Part shown: one piece after another, positions 35,985-48,097 of the stretch
How the letters are laid out: each line of letters begins with the position of its first letter
Position numbering within the stretch: position 1 is the first letter of the stretch
Source: Datisca glomerata
Taxonomy: Eukaryota; Streptophyta; Magnoliopsida; Cucurbitales; Datiscaceae
Assembly (NCBI GenBank): GCA_003255025.1
Contig: QANY01000230.1
Span: forward strand, 49,787-113,786
Length of the DNA: 64,000 nt
Reading direction: 5' to 3'
Notes under the pieces: generated by a model
Told to the model about the DNA's origin: nothing
Seen by the model: only the letters and a program-made list of their open reading frames with translations
The model's database searches: none
Made by a program: the position numbers and the translations under genes

Positions 35985-36665
35985 TTCAACTCTTGGACCC
36001 TAAAAGTAGGACCCCCGCCTAAACACCTTTGATTTCTAAGCTTGAAATTTAACCCAATAATAAATCAAAGAATCAGAGCATTATAAGCATGAATCAGAGC
36101 ATTTTCAACTGTCTTCAATAGAATTCAATGAGCTTCCCCAATTACACTAGCGAAGAAATTTTCACTAAGGAATTTTCAACTGTCTTCAATAGAATTCAAT
36201 GAGCGTCCCCGATTATACACTAGCGAACAAATTGTCACCAAGGAAAAAAATGAACAAAACCCAGTAATCTATTACGGTATAGTCAATGAACAAAACCCAG
36301 TAATCTGTAGAACTATTATTCCGAAAAAACATAGAATCAGAATGGGAAAATAACCCAGTAATCTGTTACGGTATAGTCTATGAACAAAACCCAGTAATCT
36401 CCAATGCAGGAAAACAAGCTCGGAGAAAACCTTACCCCAGTAACTGCTCCAGCTTGAAGAAAGCTCGTCGTGTTGCTTCAGCTCGGAGAAAGCTCAGTCG
36501 CTGTTCGAAGCTCGCGTCGCTAGCTTTCGCAGAGTAGCTGGGGTTCGAGGAAGAGTGTTTCGTTGGAGAAAGAGGGGTACGTGGGTTTTGTTTTGGAGAG
36601 AAGGTGGAGCTAAAACAACGGCGTCGATTACACTAATCTAACGGCCGTTTCTTGATTTTCGACGG
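35985..36665 (+). repeat. Direct repeat, intact copy, upstream of DPH2
   Basis: This is the uninterrupted counterpart of 24850-25465 plus 28399-28470. It lies 80-760 bp upstream of the DPH2 start codon, so it overlaps the likely promoter and leader. Internally it repeats AACCCAGTAATCT four times (36260-36400) and GCTCGGAGAAA twice or more, and contains TTTTGGAGAG (36591-36600), the preserved target of the MULE-like insertion in the other copy. Confidence 0.85.
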
Positions 36666-36669
36666 GAGG

Positions 36670-39600
36670 GTTAGACAGAGGGTGACGTCATCTTTCCGCC
36701 TCTTTAATCGGATTTTTGAGCTTTTTACCGTTCTTTTTTAAAAAAATGTTAAAATAAGTAGGGTAGTCTCGTACATATCACACGAAATCGTTTTTGCAGA
36801 AACAATTTCATCTGAAACTTATTTGGAAAATTATATGGAGAAATCCTTGTGATAGACTTTAACTAAATAAAGACTCTTTGGATAGACTCAATGATATTAA
36901 GACTCTTGTGAAAGACTTGATAGAGTAAAAGACTTATTTAGAATTTAAAATGAAATGATTCCATTTGACTCTCACTTCTGAACTTTCTATACAAATTCAC
37001 TTTCGATTGTCACGCTCCTCTGTGAAAGACTTCTCCCTATGATAGACTCATCTTCTTTGCGAAGGAATTCAAAGCTTTTCTCTGTAAACTCGTAAATTCC
37101 GTCTCTGTGAAATCCTTCACTAAAAACCCCAAAACCCTTCGAAACTCTTCTCTGCGAAGCGAAACCCTTCTCTGCGATATCCTTTGGCAATAGTCCATGG
37201 AACCATTGGTTCATTATTACCGTTGAAGCTCTTCACGGAGTACTGAGATTTTCGATGAAGCTCTTCATGGAACACTGAGATTGTCGTTCGCGATTACTGT
37301 TGAAAACCCTAGTCCACCAAAGCCGCGCAATTGCCGTTCGAAACCTGGGGTTCGTAGATTTTTATTTCACCTTTTCTAAAATTTCTATGCTTACTGGCTT
37401 ACTGATTCTCATTCTCCTACAGTATACTTACTGGCTTACTGATTCCCATATAGTTATTGGCTTATTGATCATCGCACTACGTGAATCAATTGAAACTAAA
37501 AGGCAAATATTTTTATGTTGGGATTTATGACATGTATAATTGTTGTAAGCTCTTGCATCTTTGGTCAGAAGCTATGAAATCTCTTAAAGGTAGCAACTAA
37601 ATTAAGTCAAAAGACATCCCTGATATGATGCATATAGGCTTGTGATTTAAGTTGTACCTCCCTCACCAAAATTGCAGCTACAAAAGAGAGCAAATTATGT
37701 TAATGGAGATGACAGGGACAAACTTCGCTGCCTTTTGGAAGACTGAATAAGAAGAAGAAAGTTAGATACTTAGTGTTAAGCCCAAACCCCCAATCAATCC
37801 AGCGTAGAGGTCACTTATAATGTCACCCTACAAATTAGGCATCACCAGTACAGCTTTGGTTATTTCTCTCAGTTGTGAATGAATTTTACCCTTTTCTCTG
37901 TCCTGATATCACTGTTTGTATTCTAAGTGGTTGTCATCCAGGTACTGGCATGATTTCCTATCAAACTGTAGGACAAATAACAGTTGCGGAAAGTTGAGTT
38001 GGTTGAACTGTATGTACTATATGATAGAGATTCTTGATATGTTACTATTGCTGGAGAATATATAAGTAAAATGACGAAAGAGGGACGGGTAAAGGAGAGC
38101 ACTGGTTTTTTTATGTTGATGCCTGTGATAAAAAATTATAAATACTAAAATTGTGTGTTGTTAAATATACTAAAATTGTTAAATATATTTAGTTATTTGA
38201 CATTCATTTTATTGTATACAACTAAGTGCGATTGTGGCATACTTATGTTGAAATTTGTGGAGTTGTTGTGTGTTGGTCAGGACTTATCTAAATGTTATCC
38301 CTTCAGATGGTCATTCTGTAGATGGTTCTCAAGAGCATAAGGATGAGGCTTATTCTTATTCTCAAGATGATGTTGAATGTAGTTCTGATAAACTTAGGAG
38401 ATATCCTCTGAAGAAAAGAGAAATAAATGTTGAGGGAAAGAAGAGATGGCATGTTTGCGTTAAAGTTTGTGGAGTTGTTGTGTATGGGCCAGAACTTATC
38501 TGGATGTACTCAAAGTAGAATGGTTGAGCTTCGAGAGAAGATAGCAGTTGATATTTTTTATCATGGGTATGACATTAAAGACTCTAGATTTTAAGATGTT
38601 TATTATGTTATTAGAGAGTTGTAGTTGTATAGGATGTGAATTAATGTTAATGTATTGGAACTTTCATATTGTAAATCATGAAATACAGATACTGTAAATC
38701 TGCCTGGATATTTGAACTTTCATACTGTAAATCACTATACTCATCAATGTTAGGATAGTTGTTGGAATCTTCCTTTTTATTGGAATTTGCGTGGATATTG
38801 TTAACATTTTCCTGGATATTTGAATCTGACTAAATCTATATGGATATTGTAAATCCATGTTGTTCTGTCTTTGTAAAAAAATTATTATTTTGGATGTCAT
38901 AATTTGTTAATGCATATTGTTTGAGATGTCATAAGTTCAGATCTCATATTACCATATATTCTGCTAGGCCGAGGTATAGCAAGTATTAATTTTAACATAA
39001 AAGTCGCTAGACCATGGTCTAGCAGAATATTTTTTGCTAGACCTGGTCATGAAAAAATTATTCTATTTTCAGTTGACCTTATATTGTTATTGCAGATTGT
39101 TTGAGATATCATGGTTACTGACCTTATGTTACTTTGTTACTCTTTGCTCTGCTAGACTATGGTCTATCAAGTGTTAATTCTAGCGCAAAACTAGTAGACT
39201 ATGGTCTAACGACCTAGCATATGAAAAAAATTATTAATTGTCACATAAATTGGAAAAATTGAGTCACATAATTATCATTATCATTATCAACATATTTACA
39301 AAACATGTTTACACACAAAAAATTCTTTGATCTATTAGCAACTTCATCTTTCATTAACATCTTTACACTTATTAATAAAGCATATCAACACCTATGAAAT
39401 CCTACCATGAAACATTCACACAAAAATGATTTGATCTATTAACATATAAATTTCAAACAATTGAAAAACTTTCACACATATTACTATAGTCTACCAATCT
39501 AGCCATATCTTATAATATAGTCTAGCAATCCAATCTAGCAGTCCAGCCATATACTAAAATATAGTCTAGCAATCTAGTCTAGCAGTCTAGTAGTATCTAG

Positions 39601-40090
39601 ACTATAGTATGACATTGTGTAATCAAATTCATTAGATCAATCCATATAACTCACTAATACAAAAGTTTGAGCTTTATACATACATATTGAAATTTTCTAT
39701 CTCAAATGCAAAATATATTATTTGGAGTCCACCACCTTCTTTCTAGAACCACCTAACCATTGTTGATGGTAAACTCAATGATTTTAGGGTTTGTGTTAGT
39801 GACGATATGAGTGAGAGTTTGTATCAATGGAGGAAACAGTGAGAGTTTGAGTAAATGGATGATAAAATAGAAAGAAAAAGAGAGAAAAGGGGTCCATGTG
39901 AAGAAGCTCGAAAAAAATGGAGAATACGTAAAAGAGCACCCCAAATTGGAGGGAAACTAAAGTAAAAGAGAAAGAGAAGTAAGTGGAAAATTGTAGGGTC
40001 CATGAGTCTTAAAATAAAAAGTGTACAATTGACTATCCACTATATAAAATGCCATACTTCGTTAAAATTAGGATAAGCGTCTTTATTTTG
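36670..40090. other. Intergenic, repeat-rich, no recognised gene
   Basis: Short AAGACTCTT/GATAGACT-type repeats lie at 36850-36960. A leader-like stretch with AAACCCTAG occurs at 37300. Frames 36987-37214 (minus), 38255-38518 (plus) and 38676-38900 (minus) have no family I know. Within 38255-38518, GTTTGTGGAGTTGTTGTGTATGG-type sequence (38466) repeats ATTTGTGGAGTTGTTGTGTGTTGG (38252), so a ~215-bp tandem duplication is possible. The sequence TCTAGCA/TATAGTCTAG is repeated at 38960-39610. Confidence 0.45.
39006..39023. repeat. Perfect 18-bp palindrome within a CTAGAC-repeat region
   Basis: GCTAGACCATGGTCTAGC is fully self-complementary. Related copies occur at about 39130-39210 (GCTAGACTATGGTCTATC, GTAGACTATGGTCTAACG), and the half-site TAGTCTAGCAATC recurs several times at 39480-39610. 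Function unknown. Confidence 0.7.
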
Positions 40091-40167
40091 TTAAAGACCC
40101 TCTCAAAGGGCTCATCCTGAAAATTTCTCACTTTATTACACCATCTTGGAAATTTCTAAAAACCATA

Positions 40168-40233
40168 ATCATCTTTACAAAAGATGATTTCAGCTTTAAT
40201 TAAAAAGGAGAAATCATCTTTTGTAAAGATGAT
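40168..40233. repeat. Perfect 23-bp inverted repeat (20-nt loop)
   Basis: The left arm 40168-40190 (ATCATCTTTACAAAAGATG and four more bases) and the right arm 40211-40233 are exact reverse complements. Each arm itself contains the smaller palindrome-like CATCTTT/AAAGATG. A related TTTACAAAGATGATTTT motif appears at 54590 and 54625. It could fold as a strong RNA hairpin if transcribed. Confidence 0.85.
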
Positions 40234-40489
40234 AATCTTGAAACACCGAAAATTTTCTTTTCTTCTGAGTTTTCTTTCCTTCTTTCTTTATCTCTCTCAG
40301 TGTCGAACTGAAGGTTTCCTCTTCTGTCCAGAGTCTACAAATCCATCTTTAGAAAATGAGTTGATTTTCAACTTACAAGTTCAAGCAACAAAAAGGCCAA
40401 TCTCTAAAATGAAGTTAATTCTTATAAAAAGGAAGCAATTTTCTTAACCGGCGGAAAAAGAGTGAAGAAATTGAAAAAGGGAAATAAGA

Positions 40490-40640
40490 AGAATGGTGTC
40501 CATGAAGCCTTGGTTTTGGACTTTAAAATTTTTCAACTTAGCTTCATGTTCCCCATTCTCGTCCGTGAAGCTTTGGTTTTGGAATTAAGTTTTTTTAACA
40601 AAATTAGAGTGAAGCAATTTTTTTAACTTGCTTCATGTTC
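40490..40640 (+). repeat. Imperfect tandem duplication of about 70-80 bp
   Basis: The blocks GTGAAGC/ATGAAGC-TTGGTTTTGGA, TTTTTAAC and AGCTTCATGTTCC/TGCTTCATGTTCC recur in the same order at 40497-40555 and 40563-40640. There is no coding context. Confidence 0.6.
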
Positions 40641-40659
40641 CTCCTTCCATTTCCATAGA

Positions 40660-42285
40660 AGTTATTTCGGTGATGTATTTTGAACCGAATCGGGTCATAA
40701 ACGGAGAGTCTTCTAATCATCGAAAAAGCCTTCGAAACATGGAGGTCTATCATGGAGGAAAGGATTAGCATTTTTAGCGGCCTACACGGTGACAATGCCA
40801 AGGAGAATGAGAGAGAGAGAGAGCCCCAAAATGTGTGTGAAATATACATATATCTCACCCCCCTTCAATAGGAGTGTTAAGCCTCTTTTATATAGAAATT
40901 AAGGAGTAAACCGTAATTTTATGATGGTCAATCAACGATTGCCAAGTGTATGTAAGGCCAATGTATAGGACGTTGTCAAGTGTCTTTATATTCATCATCA
41001 ATGAGAGGACGGAGCTTCTAAAACCTACTGAGAAGGATGTGGCGACGGACCAACATAACGAACCTCATCCTAAACCTACCAAGTCGTATCCCTCCAATTC
41101 ATTCCCAACGTGGTAAGGGTCCTTCCAAATCTTACCATTTGACTTGACGGTTGTAAGTAAATAATCACAGGGGTTCGATCAGGGCGGGTGGACCCATTGG
41201 GTATGTCCAGGATGGAAAATCCATGTATAAACATTAGCCCCATGTGCAAGTTCAACTGTGTAGCACTTAAACTTGTACATAGTCTCGGTGGGTGTTGTGA
41301 ACTTACTTGATGAGCCATCGAATTGTGAGATGTTCAATTGTGATGACAGAAGTTTCTTCACTAAATCAGTCATACACGGTCATCTTCATTGTCGTAGTCC
41401 CCAGTTGGATGTGATGATATATCAATTATTTACATTTAGCCTCCAATAAGAGATGCAAGAAGTAGTTTACTACGACGAGCCTCACTCAATAAAAAGTATG
41501 AGCATGGCGATGTTCACTGAAGAATGACTAGCTGAAAAATATATACACACTAGCAATGCACAACCTTATGTTCAATGTTAGCACGATTGAATGTATATGA
41601 TAAGATTTATATCATATGCGTGTTCTCAATGTGTGTTCAGATGCCAATGTATCATAACAAGTTAACAGAGTCAAACAACATTCTTTAACTATATCATGGT
41701 CATATATGACATACGTCTCAATGATACATTCATATTTAATATTACTAGAGATAATTCATCAGAGTCATTACCATCGCTTTCCAATATTAATGACATGAGA
41801 GAACTGATTGAGAAAAACTCACCAGAGAGGAGTCTAACCAATGCATCATAACATCAAGGCAACATATTACCCAAGAGAAAATCTAATCATGACAGAGTTC
41901 ATCAAGAAATTTCTTTGTGGTAGGCAAACACGCTGAAGTGTCATCTTTAGATGATTCGACTCGAGATAGTGCATATACATAGGAACCTGCACGACATTGC
42001 TCAAGAAGGCACATACATATATACGAAAATGTAATCAAGTTGCCTAAGAAGACGCGTGCATATTGAATTGCCCGTAATGGTCATGCTTAAAGGCTTATAT
42101 ACCCATCCCTACTTTGCACATACGTCGATCTTACATACGACTTTTAACATGAGCATATTCATAATAAATCTCTAAGTTAGATTTAATCCATGCGGCAACG
42201 GTCATATTCTATGATAACGAGCGAAATAAACAGTTAAGACATCTTGTGTATTTCAAACACGTTATGGTGGCTAAGTTTCGCTTTG
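40660..42285. other. Intergenic, no recognised gene
   Basis: A minus-strand frame at 41179-41373 and its frame-shifted continuation (41076-41318) read LLSSQLNISQFDGSSSKFTT ... ANVYTWIFHPGHTQWVHPP. It looks more protein-like than its neighbours and may be a decayed transposon gene, but I could not place it. The rest, including 41400-42285, shows nothing recognisable. Confidence 0.35.
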
Positions 42286-42289
42286 AAGG

Positions 42290-42950
42290 GATTTGCAACA
42301 GGAGCTAAATTATGCCCAACTACCTTTGCTGAAATGTTTCTATTGCATTTCAGGAACAAAGTTTACTGAACATCTTAAATGCATCCCAGGGTTCTACTCT
42401 GCTAAAAGATTTAAAACGCATTCCAGGAACAAGCTTCACTGAAAAGTCTTAAGTGTGTTTCAGGAATAAACTTCGCTAAAACATCTTAAATGCGTTTCAG
42501 GAACAATTTCTGCTGAAACGTCTTAAACGTGTTTCAGGAACAATCTTTGCTGAAACATCTTAAATGCATTCAAGAACTAACTTTGCTGAAACCTCTTACA
42601 CACACTTTAGGATCAAACATCACCGAAACGTCTTAAACGCATTCCAGGAACTAACTTCACTGAAATGTCTTAAACACATTCTAGGAACTAACTTTGCTGA
42701 AATGTCTTAGATGCATTACATAAGCCAACTTTTCTGAAACATCTTAAATTCATTCCAAGAGCAATCTTTGTCGAAACATCTTAAATGCGTTCTAAGAACT
42801 AACTTCGCTGAAACGTCTTACACGCATTTCAGGAACAAACTTCGCTGAAACGTCCTAAACGCGTTCCAGAAACTAACTTTGCTGAAACGTCTTAATGGTG
42901 TTCCAGGAACCAACTTTGCTGGAACGTCTTAAATGCGTTCGCAGATAACT
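42290..42950. repeat. 36-bp minisatellite, about 17 copies
   Basis: The unit is AACTTCGCTGAAACGTCTTA followed by AACGCATTCCAGGAAC (36 bp), repeated head to tail with point changes. The divergence between adjacent units is modest, so the array is fairly old but coherent. The period is a multiple of three, but stops in each frame argue against coding. Confidence 0.85.
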
Positions 42951-43019
42951 GACCCGTTATAAGTTTTCGGGTTATTTTGATAACTATAAAAGTCAAAGTA
43001 AAACTTACGTTGCTAAACG

Positions 43020-43320
43020 TCTTTCAATTCTAAGTCACCCCTAGTGATAAGTTTTTCACTATCTCGAGTGCGTTTAATGGCAATTTTTTCTTTTCAACGA
43101 TCCTAAGCTACCTATAATAGGTACACTTAGCAGTGATTTTTCTCAACAATCCTAAGTCACCACTCTTGATAATTTTATTGTCACCTCAGGTGGAATTAGC
43201 AGTGATTTTTACTTAACAGTCCTAAGTCACCCCTCATGGTAGTTTTGTCGTTACCTCAGGTGCACTTAGTGATAAATCATTGACCCACCTATCAAGGTGA
43301 TTTTATTGTCACTGAGACAG
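43020..43320. repeat. Second tandem repeat, unit about 60 bp
   Basis: The blocks CCTAAGTCACC, GATAGTTTT/GGTAGTTTTGTCGT-type, CACCTCAGGTG and AGCAGTGATTTTT recur four to five times in order. It directly follows the 36-bp minisatellite, and both could belong to one unrecognised element. Confidence 0.65.
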
Positions 43321-43329
43321 CAATCGACT

Positions 43330-45230
43330 TGGAATACTATACTTGAGGCACCAAACATGGTTATTTTCTATTACCACGAGTGCGCAGAACCAACATAAAA
43401 AATATTTCCACCATGTGGAATTACGGACACACTTAGAGGAGGCTGGAAGCCCTTTTCACAATGATAATGTAGCTATGGATGATAAAATTCTCACAGAAAA
43501 CAAGTCTTTATTCTTGTTGTTTAGATTATTGGTCAGAAGGAGAATCTCCCAATAAAAATAGAAAACTTATTGTGAGAGATCTTCCAATAGAAATGATAGT
43601 GTATAATACGTCACAGAGAATATGTATATATTGATATGTTCCCCTCAATATGAGTCAGATAAAGATAATTAGTGAAGAAACCCGTATAATAAGTTGATTG
43701 ATAAATCTAAAAAATCTATAATAAGTCAGTGGATAATTTGGATATCTCCATGATGAGCTCGATAATAAGTCTATAAATCTCTGTGATAAATTAACTAATA
43801 AATCAAAAAATCTCTGTCGATAGAAAGTCCAGATTGTTCCCAGGCAAGGAAGGGTCTTCAAACGTTTGTCACTAAGTCCGAAGACATATACTACACTTTA
43901 GGAACTGTCAACTTCAAGTATGTTTAGTCATAGATCCTGTGAAGTTTATCGTTATGCCACACAGGCGTCACGTGGGTATATTTAGACTCCACATGTTCAA
44001 TCTTGACATGTCACTCTCAATGACATGCATCCATAATTACATGAATCTCATGTTAAAGGCATAACAATCAAGCTTGAACACAACTTCTTATTTGAGCGTT
44101 GTGTCATTCTAACGACTTGTGGGCTTGATGTATCCATCCATCCTGCAAATAAATAATAAGAACGTATATCGTTATTTTATTATTATAGTGTAATTATGAA
44201 GTTTAATATGACATTTATTACAGTTTATTAAATAAGTCGTGACAATTTAATGCTTTTTGCCATTTAATGTTAAAGTTTTTCTATTATGGTTTTCAATTTG
44301 AGATTTTTCTCAAATTAGGGTTTAAACTAAATTAGTGATTTTAAATTATGAAATTACATGCATGTTTAACTATCGAGAATCAAGGCGTTACACATAACCT
44401 TTTAAGTTCATCATTGCTTTTGAAAAAGATTGAAAAAATTTCTCCTATGGTTTTCTAGTACTTTATGTTCTGGAGAAAATGTGTGAGAATGATTCAAATA
44501 CCCACCCATTTGGTATTGGTTGGATATTCGAGAGAATCAAAGAATGTCTCCTGATCTCCTGAGGCTTTGAAGCATGTTATAAGAAGTTGGTATTTTAATA
44601 TACTTTGGATGATTGCTATCATAGTTTCACTAGAAAGATTCAAGATTCAGGATTTTACCGCGTTGTCAATTTCCTTATAAACTGCATAGATTTAACTAAA
44701 GTAATCATTGTTTTATTATCAATACATATCTTAATTGGCTCGCTCGCTCGGCTCCTTTGACAAGTTTTGAGCTAAATGGCATGACAAACACATGATGTAG
44801 TAACTACATATTCTACTTCATATGTGAACAGTGTATCACCTGGTTCTTATTTGGCGTTCAAGTAAAAACAAGGTTCTCTACAAAGAAAATGGATCTAATT
44901 ATGCTTATTATTTTATCCAAATCGCTATTGTCATAATCAACAAGCTTATAATCATCAAAACATGAGTAGAACAATCCAGATTTGGTTATATCTTTAACAT
45001 AACCAACAAATTAACTTCATCGTCTTTAGATGAGTAGTTGTTGGAACTTCCATGCAGTGACTAACTAGACCAACTTCATGAAAAATTTCAACCATTGTCC
45101 ATCTTAAGCAGCGCAAACTTCCGCTGGACCATTAAAAAGTACTGGGAAAATTAAGAAATATTTTCAGACAGTACGTCTAAGAGAAATCTCAGACTATGTA
45201 ACAAGTTATAGAAGTCTTTAGGGCCCCTTT
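43330..45230. other. Intergenic, no recognised gene
   Basis: ATAATAAGTC/TAAATCTCTGTGATAA-like short repeats lie at 43670-43830. Around 44870-45200 the plus strand can be read, with frameshifts, as a faint copia gag echo (ENGSNYAYYF), too weak to call. Otherwise nothing is seen. Confidence 0.35.
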
Positions 45231-45234
45231 TGTT

Positions 45235-45530
45235 GATAAATGGCATGGAGACTCCTCACGCCTAGAGATCAGGCGTGAGGGGCTTCCCACGCCTAAGGAT
45301 GAGGCATGAGGATCCTCACGCATGACAATAGCAGGTGCTGGTGTCTTCAATGCCTCGGGACCAGGCCTGAGACGCTGACACTAGCAAGTGCTGGCGTGGG
45401 CTGCCCTGAGATGCTGACACCAGCAAGCATTGATGTCTTCAGACTAGCAGGCGTTGGTGTTTTCAGACCAGCAAGCGCTAGTATCTTCAGACCAGCAGGC
45501 GCAGATGTCTTTAACGCCTTGGGAGAGGGG
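45235..45530. repeat. GC-richer 24-bp tandem repeat
   Basis: The unit AGACCAGCAAGCGCTAGTATCTTC (in variants) repeats about six times at 45370-45510, after several CACGCCTAGAG/GGCGTGAGG inverted half-units at 45258-45320. In one frame (45306-45557) it reads as eight-residue units such as RPASASIF and RPAGADVF. The base composition is clearly richer in G and C than its surroundings. No protein family is recognised. Confidence 0.6.
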
Positions 45531-46059
45531 CTCTCCCTCTTCCCCTCTTCTACATAAACCGTCGAGATGAGGAGGAGCTCAATCCATTTCCTCTCGATTT
45601 TGGCTTAACAGTACAATGTTTTCCCTTTCTTTTGCCATTTTTTAGGAACCACCATTTTCCTTTGAAAATAAACCAGAAATTTTGTGAAGATGAAGATGGA
45701 TAAAATGTTTCCAAACCTTTCAACCACTTTCTTGAAAGATATAAACCAAGAATAAAACACAGGCAACCATACTTGTTGCCCTTTTTATGTTTAATACTTT
45801 CAAGTGTTTGCCAGCATGCAGTTTTTCTTCTACCAAGTAGAGACTCAATAATTTCTAGAAATGAGAAAACCACTTTCTTCACCATTTTTAAAGAATCACA
45901 TCTTTGTCTAATTTTTTTACTTTCATTCATGGCAAGAGACCAAGGACGAAACTGACTTATGAAAATTATTGTTATTTTTTTAACCATCCAAAGCAAAACG
46001 AAATCCATGACCGAATATACAAATATACAAAAAGCTCATTAATGATACAAACATCACCG

Positions 46060-46440
46060 TCGTTTTATGATGAAACCCAATAATAATGATGGTTCAAAAC
46101 CCAATGATCGATTTTAAAGAACAAGAAACCCTAACATATTTTCTATGACGCAAAGAGAACCTTAGGTATAAGACCTAAAACCCAAATTGATGCTTCGAAA
46201 AGAACCAAGTTTAGACGCCACAATCAAGAACAAGAAGGAAAAGTGAGTGATAAGTCTAGGTTTTAGACGCCACAAGAATATTCTTGATAAATCTGAAATA
46301 GGGGACAAACCTCAAAGATTCTTATTGGTTGTCCATTTATAGGTTACGATTGTCAAGGTGTCATGCTCTAGTAGACTCCTATTGGCTATCCACTTCTAGG
46401 TTAGGATTGTCAAATTGTTTTGCTTCATTGTCATCATTTA
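46060..46440 (-). mobile_element. Ty3/gypsy LTR, minus strand (G0)
   Basis: The minus strand reads the same blocks as the plus-strand LTRs at 51058-51560 and 52995-53498: GACAATCCTAACCTA, GCCAATAGGAGTC, CAAGAATATTCTTGTGGCG, TTATCACTCACTTTTCCTTC and ATCGATCATTGGGTT. The end near 46060 is not defined. It follows the G0 pol tail, so it is that element's 3' LTR. Confidence 0.7.
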
Positions 46441-46800
46441 AAATGCCATGTCATGCTCCGCGTGGACTGCCATATTGAACACCAAATCATGCTCCATGTG
46501 TAATGCCATGTCATTTCCATGTTGGATGCCACATCATGCTCCATGTGGGCTGCCATTTTGGACGCCACGACATGCTCCATGTAGGCTGCCATGTTGGACG
46601 GCATGTCATGCTCCATGTAGGCTTTCATACTCCATGTCATGCTCCACGCCATGCTTGACGTCATACTCCTATTGAATGCTTCATCCATGCTCTTTTTTCT
46701 AGCTCTTGTGATTTGGCCTCTTAGTACTTGAAATGGATCCATCCTTTGTGGTTGTGCAATGAGATCCTCATCATTCTCTCCCCCGCTTGAGAAGGATTTG
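46440..46800 (-). pseudogene. Gypsy polyprotein C-terminus with 12-residue repeats (G0)
   Basis: The minus strand reads GENDEDLIAQPQRMDPFQVLRGQITRARKKSMDEAFN, then repeats of the form AYMEHDMPSNMA, AYMEHVVASKMA, AHMEHDVASNME. The GPITRARAK-like tail is characteristic of the C-terminus of plant gypsy polyproteins, and the preceding GGGGGAGAGAATGATG sequence is the usual polypurine-like context. The repeat arises from a 36-bp minisatellite kept in frame. The reading frame survives for 102 codons (46434-46742). Confidence 0.65.
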
Positions 46801-46839
46801 TCCTCAAAATATCACCTTGGTAACCATGGCTGATCGATT

Positions 46840-47060
46840 CTGAACTTTTCAGACTTATCAAGAATATTCTTATGGTGTCTAAAACCTAGACTTATCACTC
46901 ACTTTTCCTTAGGTCTTGTACATAAGGTTCTCTTCGTGCCATAGAAAACGGGTCAAGATTTCTTCTATTTTAAAATCCATCCTTGGGTTCTTAAATCATT
47001 ATTGTTATCGGGTTTCTCAGGCTGGTCGCCTAGTGGGTTCATATCATTTGGTATCAGAAC
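46840..47060 (+). mobile_element. Gypsy 5' LTR end and primer-binding site (G1)
   Basis: Starting at GAACTTTTCAGACTTATCAAG the sequence follows the LTR at 51290-51560, ends GGTTCATATCA at 47045, and is followed by TGGTATCAGAAC (47049-47060), an initiator-tRNA-Met primer-binding site with one change. The left part of the LTR is missing; G0, in opposite orientation, abuts it head to head. Confidence 0.75.
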
Positions 47061-48095
47061 TTTTGGTTCTCTAAAGTCGGATTCAATTTTGATTTTTTTT
47101 TTCTGATTTTGACGGTAGTTCTAAAAAATGATCATAACTTTTAATTCGTGAGTCTAAATAGTCATTATTGCATATCAAATCGAACATATTTGTGAGACCT
47201 ACAATCCTGTACGTGCATTGCGAAGCCAGATTTCATTATTTTGATCACTTTCTGATGTGTTTAATTGTTCTGCACAGTTTCATCTAAAAATTCAGAATTT
47301 CAAATTTCAAATTTGAAATTCCATTGTTTTAGCTATCATTTTATCACATATCATCTCTATCTTCTACAAATATGAATTTGAACATTAAATTAAAGATAGA
47401 ATTCTATCATCTTATCATCTTATCTTATCATATCTTTGCATATAATATTTTATCTCATCTTATCATATCATAGATCATCTTGTCATAACTTTTCTTTTCT
47501 TATCTCATCTTATCATATAATATCATTGTCTTGTCTTATCATATATTTTCTAATCTCATTTTATCTTATCATATCTTTTCTAATTTCATCTTATCTTATC
47601 CTTGTTTTATTTTATCATATCATTTCTTATCTCATCTTATCTTATCATTGTCTTATCTTATCATATATTTTCTTATTTCATCTTTCCTCATCTCATCCTT
47701 ACCTTATCTTATCTTATCTTATCATATCTTCTGTAAAAAAAAAGGATAGTATAAGTTGATCTCATTTTGTTTTCTTATCTCTAATTGTATCCCTTATTTG
47801 TTTCATTTTATTATCTTCTCATAGTGTTTGATTTGTTTAGGTTTTTTGGTTGTTACTTGAAAATTTCAGATTCGTTTGTTAGTTTGATCAAGAAACGAAA
47901 GAGAAAAATAAGAGTGATAAAAGGCAAGAGTGTGTGAGATCATAAAAGGGTAAAAACCATATATATTATGTGAAACATGAGCGGGGGGAAAAATTGAGTG
48001 AACCTCAAATTTTGAGTGTAAACACGTGATGGAGAGATCGTAAGGTCCTTAATTTTTCTTCTACTAATCTTATTATCTTTCAAGTATGTCAAACA
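47060..48095 (+). mobile_element. Gypsy untranslated leader with TATCT microsatellite (G1)
   Basis: The leader parallels 51575-52335: TTCTGATTTTGA, GATCATAA-TTTT, GAGATCATAA, CTTATCTCATCTTATCAT microsatellite (47400-47735), GGATAGTATAAGTTGATCTC, and GTGAGATCATAAAAGGG. It ends with ATGTCAAACAACA at 48086, the gag start seen complete at 52336. The open frames over the microsatellite (47436-47759) are not genes. Confidence 0.7.
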
Positions 48096-48097
48096 AC

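Noticed and set aside
41076..41373. Possible decayed transposon protein on the minus strand
   Set aside because: The reading is suggestive across one frameshift, but no family motif could be named, so it is only mentioned in the region note.
45550..46008. 152-residue open frame, the longest on the minus strand outside copia
   Set aside because: No recognisable domain, biased composition, and it begins inside the edge of the G0 gypsy LTR; it could be real but I cannot support it.
47436..47759. 107-residue Ser/Ile/Leu-rich frame
   Set aside because: It is a translation of the TATCTTATC microsatellite in a gypsy leader.
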